A stretch of 64,000 nt of DNA. Source: Sphingomonas sp. Leaf32 (GTDB lineage Bacteria > Pseudomonadota > Alphaproteobacteria > Sphingomonadales > Sphingomonadaceae). The notes below the pieces were generated by a model that was not told the origin of the DNA, searched no databases, and saw nothing but the letters and a program-made list of their open reading frames with translations. The stretch covers positions 355 to 64,354 of the forward strand of contig NZ_LMLA01000007.1 of the NCBI RefSeq assembly GCF_001421765.1, written 5' to 3'. The first letter of the stretch is position 1, and each line of letters opens with the position of its first letter. The position numbers and the translations under genes were made by a program. Shown here piece after piece: positions 36,818-46,807 of the stretch.

Positions 36818-37941
36818 GCCCGTGCCTCCAGAAAGCCGCGCATGATCCGGTCCAGTTCGGGTGAATCGAGCAGGAACGCATCGTGGCCGAACGGAGAGGA
36901 CAGTTCGACGAAGCTGGCGGGCGCGCCGGCGGCGTTCAGCGCGTGGACGATATTGCGGGACTCGGCCGTGGGATAAAGCCAGTCGGTGTCGAAGCTGACG
37001 ATGCAGAACCGCGCCTTCGTCTTGCGAAAGGCGTTGGCCAGCACCCCGCCATGCTCCTCCGCCAAGTCGAAATAATCGAGCGCGCGGGTGATGTAGAGAT
37101 AGCTGTTGGCGTCGAACCGGTCGGTGAACGCCAATCCCTGATGCCGGAGATAGCTTTCGACCTGAAAATCGGCGTCGAAGCCGAAGCTCCTGGCGCCGGC
37201 CTGTCCATCGGCGCGCGCCTGCAGCTTGCGGCCGAACTTGGCGGTCAGGCCCGCTTCGGAGAGGTAGGTGATGTGCGCCGCCATCCGCGCGACCGAGAGG
37301 CCGGCGGCGGGGGGCGATCCATCGGCATAATATTCGCCACCGCGCCAGTTCGGGTCGGCCATGATCGCCTGTCGCCCGACCTCGTGGAACGCGATGTTCT
37401 GCGCCGAATGCCGCGCGGTCGACGCGATCACCACCACCGCCTCCACCCGGTCGGGCAGCGTCGCCGCCCAGGACAGCGCCTGCATCCCCCCCATCGACCC
37501 GCCGACCACCGCGCGCAGCCGATCGATGCCGAGATGGTCGAGCAGCATCCCTTGCGCCCGCACCATGTCGCGGATGGTCAGCACCGGAAAGCGCATCGCA
37601 TAGGGGGTGCCGGTGGCGGGATCGATGCTGGCGGGACCCGACGATCCCATGCAGCTGCCCAGCACGTTCGAACAGATGACGAAATGCTTTTCCAGATCGA
37701 TCGGCTTGCCCGGCCCGACCATGCGCGACCACCATCCGGGCTTGCCGGTGCGCGGATGGGTGGAGGCGACGTGCTGGTCGCCGGTCAGCGCGTGGCAGAT
37801 CAGCACCGCATTGTCGCGCGCCGGCGACAGCGTGCCATAGGTTTCATAGGCGATGTCGATCGCCGGCAGCATTGCCCCGCCGTCCAGCGCGAGGCCGGAG
37901 GTCAGGGTAGCGCGACGATCGGGGCCGAAACGGGAATCCAT
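36814..37941 (-). CDS. metX: Homoserine O-acyltransferase MetX
   Basis: 375-aa alpha/beta-hydrolase-fold acyltransferase. [30 protein letters not shown] at the N-terminus, the nucleophile elbow [26 protein letters not shown] and the catalytic His in [12 protein letters not shown] are visible. The usual product is O-acetyl-L-homoserine; some alphaproteobacterial MetX use succinyl-CoA, which cannot be decided here. I looked upstream for a SAM-II riboswitch, common before alphaproteobacterial metX, and saw none. Start ATG 37941. Confidence 0.93.
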   Translation of the reverse strand: MDSRFGPDRRATLTSGLALDGGAMLPAIDIAYETYGTLSPARDNAVLICHALTGDQHVASTHPRTGKPGWWSRMVGPGKPIDLEKHFVICSNVLGSCMGSSGPASIDPATGTPYAMRFPVLTIRDMVRAQGMLLDHLGIDRLRAVVGGSMGGMQALSWAATLPDRVEAVVVIASTARHSAQNIAFHEVGRQAIMADPNWRGGEYYADGSPPAAGLSVARMAAHITYLSEAGLTAKFGRKLQARADGQAGARSFGFDADFQVESYLRHQGLAFTDRFDANSYLYITRALDYFDLAEEHGGVLANAFRKTKARFCIVSFDTDWLYPTAESRNIVHALNAAGAPASFVELSSPFGHDAFLLDSPELDRIMRGFLEARA

Positions 37942-38110
37942 CGGCGTGCGGTAAATGCGTGGCGCGGCGGGTTCAAGGCTTGGGGTGGGCTATACCACCC
38001 CCGTCGTCATTCTCGCGGAGGCGGGAATGACGATCAGAAGCGGTGTGCATTATGCCAACCTCCGACCCGAACCTTGCGTTCAGGGCCGGCATTTGCCAGT
38101 GCCCGAACCC

Positions 38111-39205
38111 ATGAACGCACCCGCTCCGAAGCCCTGGATCCTCGACATCGCCCCCTATGTCCCCGGCCGGTCGAAGACCGATGACGGGCGGCAGGTGGCG
38201 AAGCTGTCGTCCAACGAGAATCCGCTGGGCACCTCGCCCCATGCCCGTGCCGCCTTCGCCACCGCCGACCGCAGCCTCGAACGCTATCCCGACGCCGGAG
38301 CCGGCGACCTGCGCACCGCGATCGGGCAGGCGCATGGGCTGGACCCGGCGCGCATCATCTATGGCACCGGGTCGGACGAGGTACTGCACCTCGCCGCCGG
38401 GGCCTATGCGGGGCATGGCGACGAGGTGATCTTCGTCCGTTACGGCTTTGCGGTCTATGAGATCGCGGCGCGGCGGGTGGGGGCGACCCCGGTGATCGCG
38501 CCGGACAAGGACCATGCGACCGATGTCGACGCGATCCTCGCCTGCGTGACCGAGCGGACCCGCGTCGTCTTCGTTGCAAATCCGAACAACCCGACCGGCA
38601 CCTATGCCCCGCGCGGCGAGATTGCGCGCCTCCACGCCGGGTTGCCACCGCACGTGCTGCTGGTGCTCGACCAGGCCTATGCCGAATATCTGGAGCCGGC
38701 TGAGGACGATCACGGCCTCGACCTCGCCAAGACCCAGCTCAATGTGCTGGTCACGCGGACTTTTTCGAAGATCCACGGCCTTGCCGCCGAGCGGATCGGC
38801 TGGGGCTATGGTTCGGCGGAGGCGATCGATGCGATGCACCGTATCCGCGCACCGTTCAACGTGACCACCGCCGGACAGCAGGCGGCGATCGCCGCGATCC
38901 GCGACAAGGGCTTTGTCGAGGCAAGCCGCGCGCACAATCGCCAGTGGCGGACATGGTTCGAGGTCGAGATCGCGGCGATGGGCAATGCGGGCCTGCGCGC
39001 CGTGCCGTCCAAGGCCAATTTCGTGCTGGTGCTGTTCGAAGGGCCGGTCAGCGCGGGCGACGCCTATCAGGCGCTGATGGACCGCGGGTTCATCGTCCGC
39101 TGGTTGCCGGGGCAGGGGCTGGCCAACGGCCTGCGCATCTCGATCGGGACCGAGGCGGAGGTGCGCGGGATCGCCGCCGCGCTGCGCGACATCGTGGGCG
39201 GCTGA
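38111..39205 (+). CDS. hisC: Histidinol-phosphate aminotransferase (aromatic aminotransferase)
   Basis: 364-aa fold-type I aminotransferase. [57 protein letters not shown] and the PLP lysine in [18 protein letters not shown] are present, with the RISIGTEAE arginine at the C-terminus. Linked to tyrA, so it probably also transaminates aromatic amino acids or prephenate, as is usual for this sphingomonad pair. Start ATG 38111; an upstream frame to 37955 is REP-derived. The stop overlaps the tyrA start by one base. Confidence 0.93.
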   Translation: MNAPAPKPWILDIAPYVPGRSKTDDGRQVAKLSSNENPLGTSPHARAAFATADRSLERYPDAGAGDLRTAIGQAHGLDPARIIYGTGSDEVLHLAAGAYAGHGDEVIFVRYGFAVYEIAARRVGATPVIAPDKDHATDVDAILACVTERTRVVFVANPNNPTGTYAPRGEIARLHAGLPPHVLLVLDQAYAEYLEPAEDDHGLDLAKTQLNVLVTRTFSKIHGLAAERIGWGYGSAEAIDAMHRIRAPFNVTTAGQQAAIAAIRDKGFVEASRAHNRQWRTWFEVEIAAMGNAGLRAVPSKANFVLVLFEGPVSAGDAYQALMDRGFIVRWLPGQGLANGLRISIGTEAEVRGIAAALRDIVGG

Positions 39206-40152
39206 TGCTGCCCTTTTCCCGCGTCGCCATCATCGGGCTGGGGCTGATCGGATCGTCGATCGCCCGCGCCGTGCGCGCCGAAATGCCGACGGTGCGGCTG
39301 ACCGGGCATGATGCCTCGCCGGAAGCGCGCGAGGCGGTGCGGGCGCTCGGGCTGGTCGACGACTGCACCGACCATGCCGGCGCGGCGGTGATCGACGCCG
39401 ACCTCGTCATCTTGTGCGTGCCGGTCGGGGCGATCGGCCCGGTCGCGGCGGAGATTGCCGCCGACCTGCCCGCCGGGGTGATCGTCAGCGACGTGGGATC
39501 GAGCAAGGCGGGGATTGCCGCCGCCCTGGCCGAGGCGCTGCCCGGCGTCGCGATCGTGCCGGCGCATCCGGTGGCCGGGACTGAGCGCAGCGGGCCGGAG
39601 GCGGGCTTCGCCACGCTGTTCAAGGGGCGCTGGTGCATCCTCACGCCGGCCGCCGATGCCGATGCGACGGCGGTCGAGCGGGTCGCCGAGTTCTGGCGCC
39701 GGCTGGGTGCCGACATCGACACGATGGACGCGCAGCATCACGACCTGGTGCTGGCGGTGACCAGCCATCTGCCCCACCTGATCGCCTACACCATCGTCGG
39801 CACCGCGTCCGATCTGGAGGCAGTGACGCAGAGCGAGGTCATCAAATATTCGGCGGGCGGTTTCCGCGACTTCACCCGGATCGCCGCATCCGATCCGACG
39901 ATGTGGCGCGACGTGTTCCTGGCGAACAAGGATGCGGTGCTGGCGATGCTCCAGCGCTTTTCGGAGGATTTGTCGGCGCTGCAACGCGCGATCCGCTGGG
40001 ACAAGGGCGACGAACTGTTCGACCTGTTCACCCGGACGCGAGCCATCCGCCGCTCGATCGTCGAGCAGGGACAGGACGACGCGCGCGAGGATTTCGGGCG
40101 GGATCACGGGTTAGCGCCAAGCGCGACGTCATCCCGGCCTGCGCCGGGATGA
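39205..40152 (+). CDS. tyrA: Prephenate/arogenate (cyclohexadienyl) dehydrogenase
   Basis: 315-aa NAD(P)-dependent enzyme of tyrosine synthesis. RVAIIGLGLIGSSIARAV (dinucleotide fold), VSDVGSSKAGI, PAHPVAGTERSGPEAGFATLFKGRW (His in the active site) and HLPHLIAYTIVGTA, KYSAGGFRDFTRIAASDPTMWRDVF match the family. The last 11 residues (PSATSSRPAPG) are encoded by the hairpin at 40126-40155, so the repeat supplies the natural stop codon. Start ATG overlaps the hisC stop by one base. Confidence 0.94.
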   Translation: MLPFSRVAIIGLGLIGSSIARAVRAEMPTVRLTGHDASPEAREAVRALGLVDDCTDHAGAAVIDADLVILCVPVGAIGPVAAEIAADLPAGVIVSDVGSSKAGIAAALAEALPGVAIVPAHPVAGTERSGPEAGFATLFKGRWCILTPAADADATAVERVAEFWRRLGADIDTMDAQHHDLVLAVTSHLPHLIAYTIVGTASDLEAVTQSEVIKYSAGGFRDFTRIAASDPTMWRDVFLANKDAVLAMLQRFSEDLSALQRAIRWDKGDELFDLFTRTRAIRRSIVEQGQDDAREDFGRDHGLAPSATSSRPAPG

Positions 40153-40155
40153 CGT
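40126..40155. terminator. REP-type hairpin between tyrA and the ester hydrolase gene
   Basis: Perfect 13-bp stem (40126-40138 with 40143-40155; arm ACGTCATCCCGGC) and a CTGC loop. It overlaps the tyrA stop and lies 12 bases past the convergent hydrolase gene, so it can act as a bidirectional terminator. There is no T-tract. Confidence 0.6.
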
Positions 40156-40166
40156 GAGCGACCGCG

Positions 40167-42095
40167 TTACTTCGTCTCCACCACCGGCAGCCACACCGCA
40201 CTGGGGCTGCTGCCGCCGCGTTCGATCGTCACCGTTGCCTTGCGGTATGCGTCCTTCGGCGCGGTGAAGATGTTCGGGACATAGGTCTGCGGGTTGCGGT
40301 CGTAGAGCGGGAACAGCGACGACTGGACCTGCACCATGATGCGGTGCCCCGGCTGGAACACATGGTTCACCGTCGGCAGGCGGAAGCGATAGCGTTGCGT
40401 CTTGTTCGCCGGGATCGCCGAGGGCTTGGCGAAGTCGTTGCGATAGCGGCCGCGGAAGATGTCGAGGCTGATGGGGAGCTGGTATCCGCCCATCGCCGGC
40501 TGGCCGGGCACGACGTCGGGATAGACGTCGATCACCTTCACCACGAAATCGCCGTCGGTGCCGGTCGTCTTGGCAAAGAGGTCGGCGATCGGCGCGCCCG
40601 ATACCTTGACCGGCTGGGTCAGCACCGGGGTCTGATAGGTCATGACGTCGGTGCGCCCGTCGACATGGCGCTGGTCGCTGACCAGCCATGCCTTCCACCG
40701 GCCGTCGTCGAAATTGACCGGGCGCGAGAGGTGCGGGACCGGCTTGGCGGGATCGGAGACATAGCTGTCGCCACCGGCCTTGGCCGCAGTGAAGCCGAGA
40801 TCGCCGTCCGCGCCCAGATAGATCGGCTTGAGCGGTGCGGCGCAGCCCTTCTCGCACGCCAGCGGCCATTGCGACAGTTCGTCCCAATGGTTCTCGCCGG
40901 TATTGTAGATCAGCGCCTGCGGCGGGGTGAAGGCGGGGCGGCCGTCGCGCAGATACTGGTCGAAGAAGGGGAACAGGTAGTTCTGCCGCCATTGCAGCGC
41001 GGTGTCGCCGTTGAACTTGATGTCGCCCAGCGACGATCCGTCATAGTTCGCGCCGCTGTGCCGCCATGGCCCCATGACGAGGAAGTTGTTGCCGCCCTTG
41101 CCCTTGGCCTTCAGCGCCTCCCATGCGGTGATCGCGCCGTACATGTCCTCCTGATCCCACAGCCCCTGTTCCCACATGGTGGGGACGTTGGAGGGGTTGG
41201 CGGCGATCAGCTTGTCGAGCGCCTGCCCCTGCCAATAGGCGTCGTAGGAGGGATGCGCGACGAAGCGCTGCCAGAAGGGCAGCTGGGCATAGCCCGACGC
41301 CTTGGCCCAGTCGTTGGCCGAGCCGACGTTCCGGAACTGGTCGTAATCGTCATAGGTGGTCGATGGCGGCGACGAGCCCGAACCTTTGTAGCCGGTCTGG
41401 CTGCCGATCCAGCCGATATTGGCCAGCCGGAATGCACCGTAGTGGAACCAGTCGTCGCCCATCCAGCCGTCGATCATCGGGCTTTCGGGGGCGGCGACCT
41501 TCAGCGCCGGATGCGGGTTCAGCAGCGCCATGACGACGGTGAAACCTTCGTACGACGACCCCAGCATCCCGACGCGGCCGTTGCTTTCGGGCAGGTTCGC
41601 CTTGTTCACCAGCCAGTCGATCGTGTCATAGGCGTCGGTGACGTGATCGGTGCTCGTGGGGTTCAACGGGCCACGGACGGGGCGGGTGACGACATAGTCG
41701 CCCTCCGACCCGTATTTGCCGCGAATGTCCTGGAACACGCGGATATAGCCGGCGCGGGTGAAGACCTCGTCGCCCTGCGGCAACGTCGCGACATAGCTGG
41801 TGCTGTCGGCACGGGCGACCCGACCCGATGCGTTGTATGGCGTGCGGGTCAGCAGGATCGGGGCGTTCGCCGCGCCCTTCGGGATCATGATGACCGTGTG
41901 CAGCTTCACCCCGTCGCGCATCGGGATCATCACTTCGCGCTTCACATAGTCGTATTTGTCGGTCGGCGGGACGAACTTCGCCGGGATGTCGCCGTTGGGC
42001 GGCCAGATGTCTGGGCCGGGCCGGGCGGTCTGTGCGGCGAGGGTCGACGCGCCGAGTGCGAGGGTGCAGGCGAGAAGGAGCGGACGGATACGCAT
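40167..42095 (-). CDS. CocE/NonD-family hydrolase, probable alpha-amino-acid ester hydrolase
   Basis: 642-aa exported serine hydrolase. The signal peptide (MRIRPLLLACTLALGASTLA, cleavage after AAQ) is followed by the CocE/NonD catalytic domain: YVKREVMIPMRDGVKLHT, RTPYNASGR, FQDIRGKYGSEGDY, nucleophile elbow GMLGSSYEGFTVVMAL, DGWMGDDWFHYGAFR, catalytic His in GPWRHSGANYDG, then a C-terminal jelly-roll domain. The GSSYEG and GDDWFHYGAF strings are those of alpha-amino-acid ester hydrolases (acylate beta-lactams and amino-acid esters) rather than cocaine esterase. Start ATG 42095; the ORF runs on to 42290 through repeat DNA. Physiological role unknown. Confidence 0.9.
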   Translation of the reverse strand: MRIRPLLLACTLALGASTLAAQTARPGPDIWPPNGDIPAKFVPPTDKYDYVKREVMIPMRDGVKLHTVIMIPKGAANAPILLTRTPYNASGRVARADSTSYVATLPQGDEVFTRAGYIRVFQDIRGKYGSEGDYVVTRPVRGPLNPTSTDHVTDAYDTIDWLVNKANLPESNGRVGMLGSSYEGFTVVMALLNPHPALKVAAPESPMIDGWMGDDWFHYGAFRLANIGWIGSQTGYKGSGSSPPSTTYDDYDQFRNVGSANDWAKASGYAQLPFWQRFVAHPSYDAYWQGQALDKLIAANPSNVPTMWEQGLWDQEDMYGAITAWEALKAKGKGGNNFLVMGPWRHSGANYDGSSLGDIKFNGDTALQWRQNYLFPFFDQYLRDGRPAFTPPQALIYNTGENHWDELSQWPLACEKGCAAPLKPIYLGADGDLGFTAAKAGGDSYVSDPAKPVPHLSRPVNFDDGRWKAWLVSDQRHVDGRTDVMTYQTPVLTQPVKVSGAPIADLFAKTTGTDGDFVVKVIDVYPDVVPGQPAMGGYQLPISLDIFRGRYRNDFAKPSAIPANKTQRYRFRLPTVNHVFQPGHRIMVQVQSSLFPLYDRNPQTYVPNIFTAPKDAYRKATVTIERGGSSPSAVWLPVVETK

Positions 42096-42206
42096 GGGTG
42101 CTAGGGACTCCTGACCGATCGCCGGGCGGCGATGCGATGATGTCACATCGTTCGGCGGGGCGTCGGGGAAGTCAATATGGCCGACACGGATATCGGCGAT
42201 ATCGGT

Positions 42207-42233
42207 CCAAAGTTCACGAAGTTCACACTCGCA
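42207..42233. repeat. 27-bp dispersed repeat, copy 2 (inverted)
   Basis: The exact reverse complement of 26962-26988, lying about 112 bases upstream of the ester hydrolase start. Short frames that carry the residues K-V-H-E-V-H-T in one strand and E-C-E-L-R-E-L in the other are read-through of this repeat, not genes. Confidence 0.75.
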
Positions 42234-42257
42234 CGCTATTTGCGTTCGGTATGAAGA

Positions 42258-42287
42258 CCGGTGGTGGAGCGACCGCTCCACCACCGG
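42258..42287 (-). terminator. ftsH terminator hairpin
   Basis: Perfect 13-bp stem (CCGGTGGTGGAGC and its complement) with a GACC loop, 10 bases past the ftsH stop. No strong T-run follows on the minus strand. Confidence 0.65.
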
Positions 42288-42296
42288 CAAACGCCA

Positions 42297-44258
42297 TTAT
42301 GCGCCCTGCGGCGTCGGCGATCCGAAGGGGCCGCGCGGGCGGCGGGTCTTTGGGATCGAGGTGCCTGCGGCGGCCAGCGGGGTGGAGGGCGTGCCCTCGT
42401 CCCGGCCGATATCCTCACCCGCGATCAGCCGCTTGATCTCGTCGCCCGACAGGGTTTCGAACTCGAGCAGCGCGCCGGCCAGCGTGTGCAACTGGTCGAC
42501 GTGATCGGTCAGCAGCTTGCGGGCGCGGTCGAGACCGCCTTCGACGATGCGCTTGATTTCGCTGTCGATCAGCTCGGCAGTCTTGTTCGACATCCGCGCG
42601 GGCGCAGACGACGAATAGCCGAGGAAGCTCTCACCCTGTGGCTCGCCATATTCGACCGGCCCCACCGCATCGGACATGCCCCAGCGGGTGACCATGTCGC
42701 GGGCAAGCGACGTCGCCTGCTGGATGTCGCCCGAAGCGCCCGACGACACCTTGTCATAGCCGAAGATGATCTCCTCGGCGACGCGGCCGCCCATCGCGAC
42801 CGAGAGGTTCGCGTACATCTTATCGCGGTGATAGCTGTACGAGTCGCGCTCGGGCAGGCGCATCACCATGCCCAGCGCGCGGCCGCGCGGGATGATCGTC
42901 GCCTTGTGGATCGGGTCCGATGCCGGTTCATGGAGCGACACGATCGCGTGGCCGGCCTCGTGATAGGCGGTCATCCGCTTCTCATCGTCGGTCATCACCA
43001 TCGAGCGCCGCTCGGCACCCATCATGACTTTGTCCTTCGCCTCCTCAAACTCCTGGTTCGCGACAAGGCGCTTGCCCTTGCGCGCCGCCGTCAGCGCCGC
43101 TTCGTTGACGAGGTTGGCGAGGTCGGCACCCGAGAAGCCCGGGGTGCCACGCGCGATGACGCGGGCATCGACGTCGGGCGCCAGCGGCACCTTCTTCATA
43201 TGGACCTGCAGGATCTTGATCCGGCCCTCGATATCCGGGCGCGGCACCACGACCTGCCGGTCGAAGCGGCCCGGACGCAGCAGCGCGGGGTCGAGCACGT
43301 CGGGACGGTTGGTCGCGGCGACGATGATGATCCCTTCGTTCGCCTCGAACCCGTCCATTTCGACCAGCAGCTGGTTCAGCGTCTGTTCGCGTTCGTCGTT
43401 ACCGTTGCCCAGACCCGCGCCGCGATGGCGACCGACCGCGTCGATTTCGTCGATGAAGACGATGCAGGGGGCCGACTTCTTGGCCTGTTCAAACATGTCG
43501 CGGACGCGGCTGGCGCCGACGCCGACGAACATCTCGACGAAATCCGACCCCGAAATGGTGAAGAACGGCACGCCCGCTTCACCCGCGATGGCGCGGGCGA
43601 GCAAAGTCTTACCGGTGCCGGGCGAGCCGACCAGCAGCGCGCCCTTCGGAATCTTGCCGCCCAGACGGGCGAACTTGGTCGGGTCCTTCAGGAAGTCGAC
43701 GATCTCTGTCAGTTCGGCGCGTGCCTCGTCGATGCCGGCGACATCGTCGAAGGTGACCTTGCCTTCTTTCTGCGTCAGCATCCGCGCGCGCGACTTGCCG
43801 AAGCCCATCGCGCCGCCACCGCCGCCGCCCTTCTGCATCTGGCGCAGGACGAAGAAGGCGATGCCGAGGAACAGCAGGAACGGAAGCGACTGGACGAGGA
43901 TCGCCATCCAGATGTTCGGCCCTTCCTCCGGCCGCGCGTTCATGACGACGTTCTTCGCGCGCAGCCGCTCGATCAGGTTGGGATCGTTCAGCGCGTTGGT
44001 GCGGAACTTGTCGTCATTGGTGTAGGTGCCGGTGATCGTGCTGGTCGCGATGTTGACGTCGCGGACCGACCCTTCGTCGACCTTGTTCAGGAAGGTCGAA
44101 TAGGGGATCACCTGACCTTGGGTCTGCGTCGACGGGCCGTTGAACAGCTGGACGAAGATCGCCAGCGACACCAGGATGCCGACCCAGATCAACAGGCTCT
44201 TCATCCACGGATTGCCGCCGTTGTTTTCGGGGCCGTTCTGCTTGTCGTTGTCGTTCAT
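42297..44258 (-). CDS. ftsH: ATP-dependent zinc metalloprotease FtsH
   Basis: 653-aa membrane AAA+ protease. TM1 is about 18-38 and TM2 about 117-138, with the periplasmic domain between. The AAA domain carries Walker A GSPGTGKT (211-218), Walker B IVFIDEID (267-274) and the second region of homology [20 protein letters not shown]. The zinc site is HEAGH (433-437). Length is normal. It degrades misfolded membrane proteins and regulators. Preceded (same strand) by tilS and cpoB, the usual alphaproteobacterial order after tol-pal. Confidence 0.97.
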   Translation of the reverse strand: MNDNDKQNGPENNGGNPWMKSLLIWVGILVSLAIFVQLFNGPSTQTQGQVIPYSTFLNKVDEGSVRDVNIATSTITGTYTNDDKFRTNALNDPNLIERLRAKNVVMNARPEEGPNIWMAILVQSLPFLLFLGIAFFVLRQMQKGGGGGGAMGFGKSRARMLTQKEGKVTFDDVAGIDEARAELTEIVDFLKDPTKFARLGGKIPKGALLVGSPGTGKTLLARAIAGEAGVPFFTISGSDFVEMFVGVGASRVRDMFEQAKKSAPCIVFIDEIDAVGRHRGAGLGNGNDEREQTLNQLLVEMDGFEANEGIIIVAATNRPDVLDPALLRPGRFDRQVVVPRPDIEGRIKILQVHMKKVPLAPDVDARVIARGTPGFSGADLANLVNEAALTAARKGKRLVANQEFEEAKDKVMMGAERRSMVMTDDEKRMTAYHEAGHAIVSLHEPASDPIHKATIIPRGRALGMVMRLPERDSYSYHRDKMYANLSVAMGGRVAEEIIFGYDKVSSGASGDIQQATSLARDMVTRWGMSDAVGPVEYGEPQGESFLGYSSSAPARMSNKTAELIDSEIKRIVEGGLDRARKLLTDHVDQLHTLAGALLEFETLSGDEIKRLIAGEDIGRDEGTPSTPLAAAGTSIPKTRRPRGPFGSPTPQGA

Positions 44259-44327
44259 GCGGACGTGCTACCTCTCAGTGCATCCAAGATAGGCTCGGCG
44301 AGGTTAATGGCAATGGAACAACGTCGA

Positions 44328-45365
44328 TCAGTCTGATCGGCGCGGTGGAGCGGGCCGAAAGTGCCAGATTCCGTGGCCGGCCGACGCCAGCACGCCGGCT
44401 TTCGTCGCCGTTCCGCCCGAATCGAGCGCATCCAGCAGCGATTCGATATTGGCGGCGTCGGACCAGCGGCCTTCGGTGATGCCGTCGACCAGCCGCACGT
44501 CGCCGATCGCGCGACGGGCGAGTCGGCGGCGCAGTTCGCGGGGCAGGTCGGTCATGTCGAGGCGGCATTCCCCGGCTTCGGCGTCCAGACTGCGCGTGCG
44601 CCACAGCCAGTCGATCGTTTGGGACAGCGTGGCGTCGACCTCACAGCAATGCGCGGCGGCGGCGGCAAGCCCCAGCGGGTCGAGATGCCCGGCGGCCAGC
44701 AGCGTGCGCACGGCGGTGCGGTCATGGCGCGGGTCGGTGTTCGAGGGGTCGTCGACAAAGGGCAGGTCGGCGGAGAGGGCGCGCAGGTCGGCGCGGCGCC
44801 AGGTGAGGAGCGGGCGGACGATGGGGAGCGGAGTCACATCGGCGACGGCAGCCACCGCGTCTTTCGGATAACTGGCGTGCCAGCGATGCTGTTCATAGGT
44901 CCAGCGCGGCCGGATGCCGGCAAGGCCGGCGGGTCCGGACGCGCGGGCGGCGCGCATCAGGAAGGTTTCGGCCTGATCGTCGGCATGGTGCGCGGTGGCC
45001 AGTGCGGTGGCGTGCCCGGCGATCGCCCAGTCGGCAAGCAGGGCGTAGCGGGCGTGGCGCGCTTGTGCCTGGATGCTGGCGCCGGCGGGGGGCGTGTCGG
45101 GGGCGAGTGTGGCATGGGAGATGGCGTGGGCGCGGCACCAGTCGGCGACCATCGCGGCTTCGTTTGCCGACGCGGTGCGCAGGCGGTGGTCGACGGTAGC
45201 GGCGATGACGGCGTTCGGGAACGCTGCGACGGCGAGGGCGAGGAGCGCCATCGAATCGGGGCCGCCGGAAACGGCGATCGCCAGTGGACGGTCGGGCGTG
45301 GGGGCGGTGGCGAGCGCGGTCAGGTCCTGGGTGAAGCGGGTAAGGGCTTTGGGGGGTGGGGTCAC
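44328..45365 (-). CDS. tilS: tRNA(Ile)-lysidine synthase
   Basis: 345-aa PP-loop enzyme that changes C34 to lysidine in tRNA-Ile(CAU). The P-loop is LAIAVSGGPDSMALLALA (about residues 22-39), then TVDHRLR, HADDQAETFLMR, RPLLTWRRADLRAL and DDPSNTDPRHDRTAVR. Start uncertain: I chose GTG 45365 (VTPPPKALTRF), which gives the family-like short N-terminus. ATGs further up (near 45475) follow a better ribosome-binding sequence but would add about 37 unconserved residues and lie in repeat-flanked DNA. Confidence 0.9.
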   Translation of the reverse strand: MTPPPKALTRFTQDLTALATAPTPDRPLAIAVSGGPDSMALLALAVAAFPNAVIAATVDHRLRTASANEAAMVADWCRAHAISHATLAPDTPPAGASIQAQARHARYALLADWAIAGHATALATAHHADDQAETFLMRAARASGPAGLAGIRPRWTYEQHRWHASYPKDAVAAVADVTPLPIVRPLLTWRRADLRALSADLPFVDDPSNTDPRHDRTAVRTLLAAGHLDPLGLAAAAAHCCEVDATLSQTIDWLWRTRSLDAEAGECRLDMTDLPRELRRRLARRAIGDVRLVDGITEGRWSDAANIESLLDALDSGGTATKAGVLASAGHGIWHFRPAPPRRSD

Positions 45366-45752
45366 GGGCTCGTGCCGGGATGAGGTGGGGGGGGTGCTGA
45401 GCTTTCGGTGCAGCGGAGCCTTCCGGTTCACGCCGGCCAGTGCCACACAGCCCGGCCGAGACTGTCCAGACATGGCCATTTCATCCTCATCCGTTTGCTT
45501 CGAGCCTGTCGGGAACCGTAGTCGAGAAGGGGGTGCCCAAGGCAGGGCGTTCTCGACTGCCGCTTCTCGACAAGCTCGAACCGAACGGGTATTTCTTGGG
45601 CGGACGGGATGCCTTCGCCCGTTGGTGCCGAGCAAGGGCTGAGCGCAGTCCAAGACATGGATCGGAGCACCTCTGTATGTCCTTCGATACGCTGCTTCGA
45701 CAGGCTCAGCAGCTACTCAGGACGAACGGGTATGGCTGCCGAACGCCTTCCC
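45366..45752. other. Repeat-filled gap between tilS and cpoB
   Basis: 387 bases with no gene. It holds two dispersed repeat types: the TTTGCTTCGAGCCTGTCGGG...TTCTCGACAAGCTCGAACCG type (about 45485-45595, with TTCTCGACTGCCGCTTCTCG inside) and the CTTCGATACGCTGCTTCGAC type (about 45676-45731). Related copies are at 55618-55875 and 58446-58620. Confidence 0.7.
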
Positions 45753-46742
45753 TCACGCCGCGCATTTGTTGGCGGTGCGCCCCTTGGCCACATCGGCCTT
45801 CATCGCCGCCGAAATCTTGTCGCCATAGACGTCGTTCAACTCGCCATAGACGTCGCAAGCTTCCTTGGTCTTCTTCAGCTTGGTGAGGGCGTCGGCGAGG
45901 TAGAACAGGCTGTCGGGGGCGCGTTCGCCGTCGGGCATGTTCTTGTAATTGTCGTAGAATTCGCGCGATGCGAGGCTGGGCTTGCCGTCGTCCAGATAGG
46001 ACCGGCCGATCAGGTTCTGGGCATAGCTGGCGCGGCGGTGCTTGGGGTATTTCGCGACGACCGGGCGCAGCGCGGCGATAGCTTCGGGATAGAGTTTCGC
46101 GCTCCACAGGCGGAAGCCGTAGAGATAGCCGTCTTCCGCCGCGTCGCCGGACGACGGCTTTTCGATCGCGGCGATGCGCTGGGCGCGGGCCGGGTCGGCG
46201 GCGGCGGGCGCAGTGACGACGGGTGGGCGGACCGTGCCGCCGCCGAGTGTCCCGCCGCCATTGCCGGGGCCGCGCGTCGGGGGCGGGCCGTCGGTCGAGG
46301 TGTCGCCCGAGGCGGCGACCGCGCCGGGGGTGGCAGGCGCGATCGGCGGGGCGCCGGCCGATTCCAGCGTCTTCAGCTTCGCATCGGTCGCGGTCCGGTA
46401 CGCCTCGAACGCCGATTCGAGCTGGCGCAGCTTGTATTGCGCCTGTTCGAGCTGGCCGGTCAGCGCCTGCTGCTGCGATTCGAGCGCGTCGACGCGCGAG
46501 GTCAGCGTGGCGAGCGGGCCGCTCGACGGGCTGCCGGGGATGTCGGTCGGCTGGATCGGGGCGGTGATCTGCGGTTCGACCTGGTTGGGCGCGCCGCCGG
46601 GAAAGACCTTGCGTTGCACGGCGCGCATCTCGCGCTCCAGCTTGTTGACGCGGGGTTCGAGCGTGGTCGCGGTCTGGGCAGAGGCCGGCACGGCGGCGAG
46701 CAGGCCGAGCGCGACGAGCGGCAGGGCGTTGAGATAGCGCAT
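45753..46742 (-). CDS. cpoB: Cell division coordinator CpoB / tol-pal system protein YbgF
   Basis: 329-aa periplasmic protein. Signal peptide about 1-22 (ending ASA-Q); N-terminal coiled coil (LEPRVNKLEREMRAVQRKVF and LTSRVDALESQQQALTGQLEQAQYKLRQLESAFEAYR region), a Gly/Pro/Ala-rich linker, and C-terminal TPR repeats (YGFRLWSAKLYPEAIAALRP, AQNLIGRSYLDDGKPSLA, SLFYLADALTKLKKTKEAC). It coordinates peptidoglycan synthesis with Tol-dependent outer-membrane constriction. pal is not adjacent in this window. Start ATG 46742. Confidence 0.9.
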   Translation of the reverse strand: MRYLNALPLVALGLLAAVPASAQTATTLEPRVNKLEREMRAVQRKVFPGGAPNQVEPQITAPIQPTDIPGSPSSGPLATLTSRVDALESQQQALTGQLEQAQYKLRQLESAFEAYRTATDAKLKTLESAGAPPIAPATPGAVAASGDTSTDGPPPTRGPGNGGGTLGGGTVRPPVVTAPAAADPARAQRIAAIEKPSSGDAAEDGYLYGFRLWSAKLYPEAIAALRPVVAKYPKHRRASYAQNLIGRSYLDDGKPSLASREFYDNYKNMPDGERAPDSLFYLADALTKLKKTKEACDVYGELNDVYGDKISAAMKADVAKGRTANKCAA

Positions 46743-46807
46743 GAAAACTCCCCCCGGAGCAGGTTGGATGGGCCGCACGACCCTAGGCAGGCGAGCTGTC
46801 GCCACGC

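Noticed and set aside
37942-38110. SAM-II riboswitch before metX
   Set aside because: Searched by eye for the conserved core and pseudoknot; only a REP-like hairpin (about 38008-38033) was seen.
42181-42290. Short frames carrying KVHEVHT / ECELREL at two loci
   Set aside because: They are translations of the 27-bp dispersed repeat, not genes.
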